Positions 18,438 through 20,353 of a stretch of 20,353 bases of DNA are shown one piece after another. The notes under the pieces were generated by a model. That model did no database searches. It was given only the letters and a program-made list of their open reading frames with translations, and had not been told where the DNA came from. How positions within the stretch are numbered: position 1 is the stretch's first letter; each line of letters starts with the position of its first letter. A program made the translations under genes and the position numbers. Origin of the DNA: Gnetum montanum (taxonomy: Eukaryota > Streptophyta > Gnetopsida > Gnetales > Gnetaceae); contig MNCI01001293.1 of assembly GCA_015680685.1 (NCBI GenBank), forward strand, positions 1 to 20,353, given 5' to 3'.

Positions 18438-20353
18438 TCATGAGGGAGATGACCATCCATGCTAACCATCCACATGTATCCTCAATTTTTCACTTTTTTT
18501 TTACACATTTTTATTTTACACTTTGTTGATATTTATCTATTTTCTTGATTTTTGTTTTACAACATCATTAGTATGTTTTATCTTTCTTGAACATTTTATA
18601 CTTTTTTCTATATTTTAATTTATTGTATTTTTGTGTATCACTTTTCATCATTTTTGCTAATAAAAGTGTTGTATTACCACATGACACAGTGCCACTATTT
18701 TTGTTTACTAATGATGGTTTATGCCTAATGTTGTGATTGTCAATGTCTAGTTTTTATTTTTGAATTCTAATGTCTAATAACTATGACATGGTTTATTTTT
18801 CATGGAACAAGTAGTGAGTCTATGACATCCACTCATCCACAAACTCTATGGTTTTCCTTGTTTTCGACATTTGAAGTCCCTTTTATTAAAGACACTTTTA
18901 ATAAATTTATAACCTTGGTAATTTTTGAAATTAGGAAGGATTCAGAGGTTTGTACAGGATGTGAGTTCAAGGAGATTCAATACTCTTTGTTCTCTTCTAC
19001 TTGCTTGAGTTCTTGAGTGTTTTTCATGAGCTACTTACTGTTCCATGTCACTAAATAAAGGAAGTAAAATAAAGTCTTTGCATGGTGTGGTTTTCATCTT
19101 TAAAAAAAAAGGAAAAAACATGATAGAAATTCAATGCACATTTCTTAGACAAATAAATGGGCTACAAGCACTGGTTATGGAACTAGAAAGACATGTTACC
19201 CATGCTTGAAGTTCCCTCAAACTAAGGCCCTATCTCACTTCCTACTTCTCTTTTCTTCTCTTTGTGGAATGGTGGTTGTTTTGTGAGAGTATTGTTCTTG
19301 AGGAGATAGATTGGTCTTGGAGTGGTGATGTGAAGTCACTGAAAGAGGCTGGTTTTGGTTTGGACTAAGGATGGAACTTCTTAGGTCACTTTAAACAAAA
19401 ACTCCACAAAAGGGACTTCTTATGACCTTAATTTAGGATTCCATCCCACTTTCTCAATCATCCATCTATACTACCATAACTCACCTCAGTGTGTTTCTAT
19501 GGTATGCTTGATGTCTTAGTTTGATGTGTTGGAATTCTTCGATAGATTCTTCTAGGTTGGTCCTTAACTTTTCATGACTATTAATCAACTATGGGGCCCA
19601 TGGACTCCTTAGTTGAAGTTATGCAAGGGAAAAAATGTCCAAGTCATTTTATCATTGCATATGGTGACACACTGTCTATATTCATTCTCCTTGAGTTATA
19701 GGAAATTATTGTTGAAGACGAATCTAGTTAGGATTGGAAATTAGTCATGCTGTCCTGGGACTAACTTATAATACAGTGAATAGTATTTGATCAGTTTACT
19801 TGTATAACAGATATTTCAAAATGTTCTGGACCTTATCGATTTTCTGAGGACCTTATTACTTGGCACTATCTTTTCTGAGGAATGAAGCCATGCACTGAGG
19901 TAACAGTGAATGGGTGACCTTCCATACAAGAAGTTAGGGAGGAGGGGAATAAATAAATTTGAGTTTCATTATTTTTAAATGGAACTTTTGGTTTCTGATC
20001 ATTAGAATTTGAGGTAACATGCGTTCACAGACTCGAGATGTTTCATGCTATCAAGAGAGAATTTCAAAAAATGGAAACATAAAACTCAGTTCTATGAAAT
20101 TCATTATAGCAGTCAAATATATGTGAGATAAAATGACTAGAGCTTCATGTTACTAGTTTAATTAGTATCACTATTCATATTAATTTTTCCATTTCAATCC
20201 AAAATTGTAAACTTCTGATAAAATTTGGTTATTGCGAAGTTATGGAATTGAATTCATTTTGTTAACAATGAAGATTTTGAGCAATACTTTAAATGTCTTT
20301 ACAAAAGGAGAAGGTACACGATCATGCTGCTTTGATGGTATTGAGCAATACTT
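18438..20353. other. AT-rich non-coding stretch after pol
   Basis: The first part (about 18480-18660) is T-rich with repeated TTTTATTTTACA-like runs, similar in style to the spacer that follows pol in Athila-type elements. Farther right no coding frame with recognisable content, LTR end, polypurine tract or RNA gene is seen; the open frames there are short. A 13-bp direct repeat (TTGAGCAATACTT) occurs at 20277-20289 and 20341-20353. Whether this is element C or host intergenic DNA cannot be decided here. Confidence 0.6.

Noticed and set aside
20277-20353. 13-bp repeat TTGAGCAATACTT as an attachment site or LTR edge
   Set aside because: Too short, AT-rich and without TG/CA ends or associated elements.
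18438-20353. Host gene or 3' ORF3 of element C
   Set aside because: Open frames are short, on both strands, with no recognisable motif and no match to ORF3 of A or D.

Overview
This window is plant nuclear DNA made almost entirely of decayed, nested LTR retrotransposons of the Ty3/gypsy class, closest to the Athila branch. The evidence is a primer-binding site derived from the tRNA-Asp type (TTGGCGCCGTTGCCGGGGA), a gag-protease-RT-RNaseH-integrase order, an RT active site reading VFMDDF, an integrase with HHCC and D/35/E spacing, and LTRs bounded by TGATGAG...CTCATCA. No intact host gene, tRNA, rRNA or CRISPR array is visible. The pile-up of old insertions suggests a large-genome seed plant, but the sequence does not identify the species.

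Layout, left to right. 1-4556 (+): the 3' part of element A, holding a promoter-like block, a candidate 3' splice site, a 2.77 kb extra ORF (here ORF3) broken only by stop codons, a polypurine tract and the 3' LTR (LTR1). 4557-6663 (-): the 5' part of element B' (LTR2, PBS, gag), apparently interrupted by A. 6664-10618 (-): element B (LTR3, PBS, gag, protease), cut in its protease by LTR2. 10619-11174 (-): the 3' end of element D, with the ORF3 C-terminus at the same distance from LTR3 as ORF3 of A is from LTR1, so LTR3 looks shared by D and B. 11175-18437 (+): element C (truncated LTR5, gag, protease, RT, RNaseH, integrase), inserted in ORF3 of D and itself interrupted in gag by a solo LTR (LTR4, 12398-13275). 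18438-20353: AT-rich non-coding sequence with no recognised feature and no 3' LTR for C.

Three observations stand out. First, ORF3 stays in one frame for 922 codons despite 19 internal stops, and its C-terminal part recurs in a second element. Second, the LTRs share R-U5, a TATA box and ends, but carry unrelated sets of short palindromic repeats in U3; the same GATATC palindromes plus TATA also sit upstream of ORF3, inside the element. Third, decay is dominated by C-to-T/G-to-A changes, as seen in the PBS copies, the stop codons and catalytic residues.

All comparisons were made by eye within the window. Junction coordinates are good to a few bases where TG/CA ends are visible and to tens of bases otherwise.
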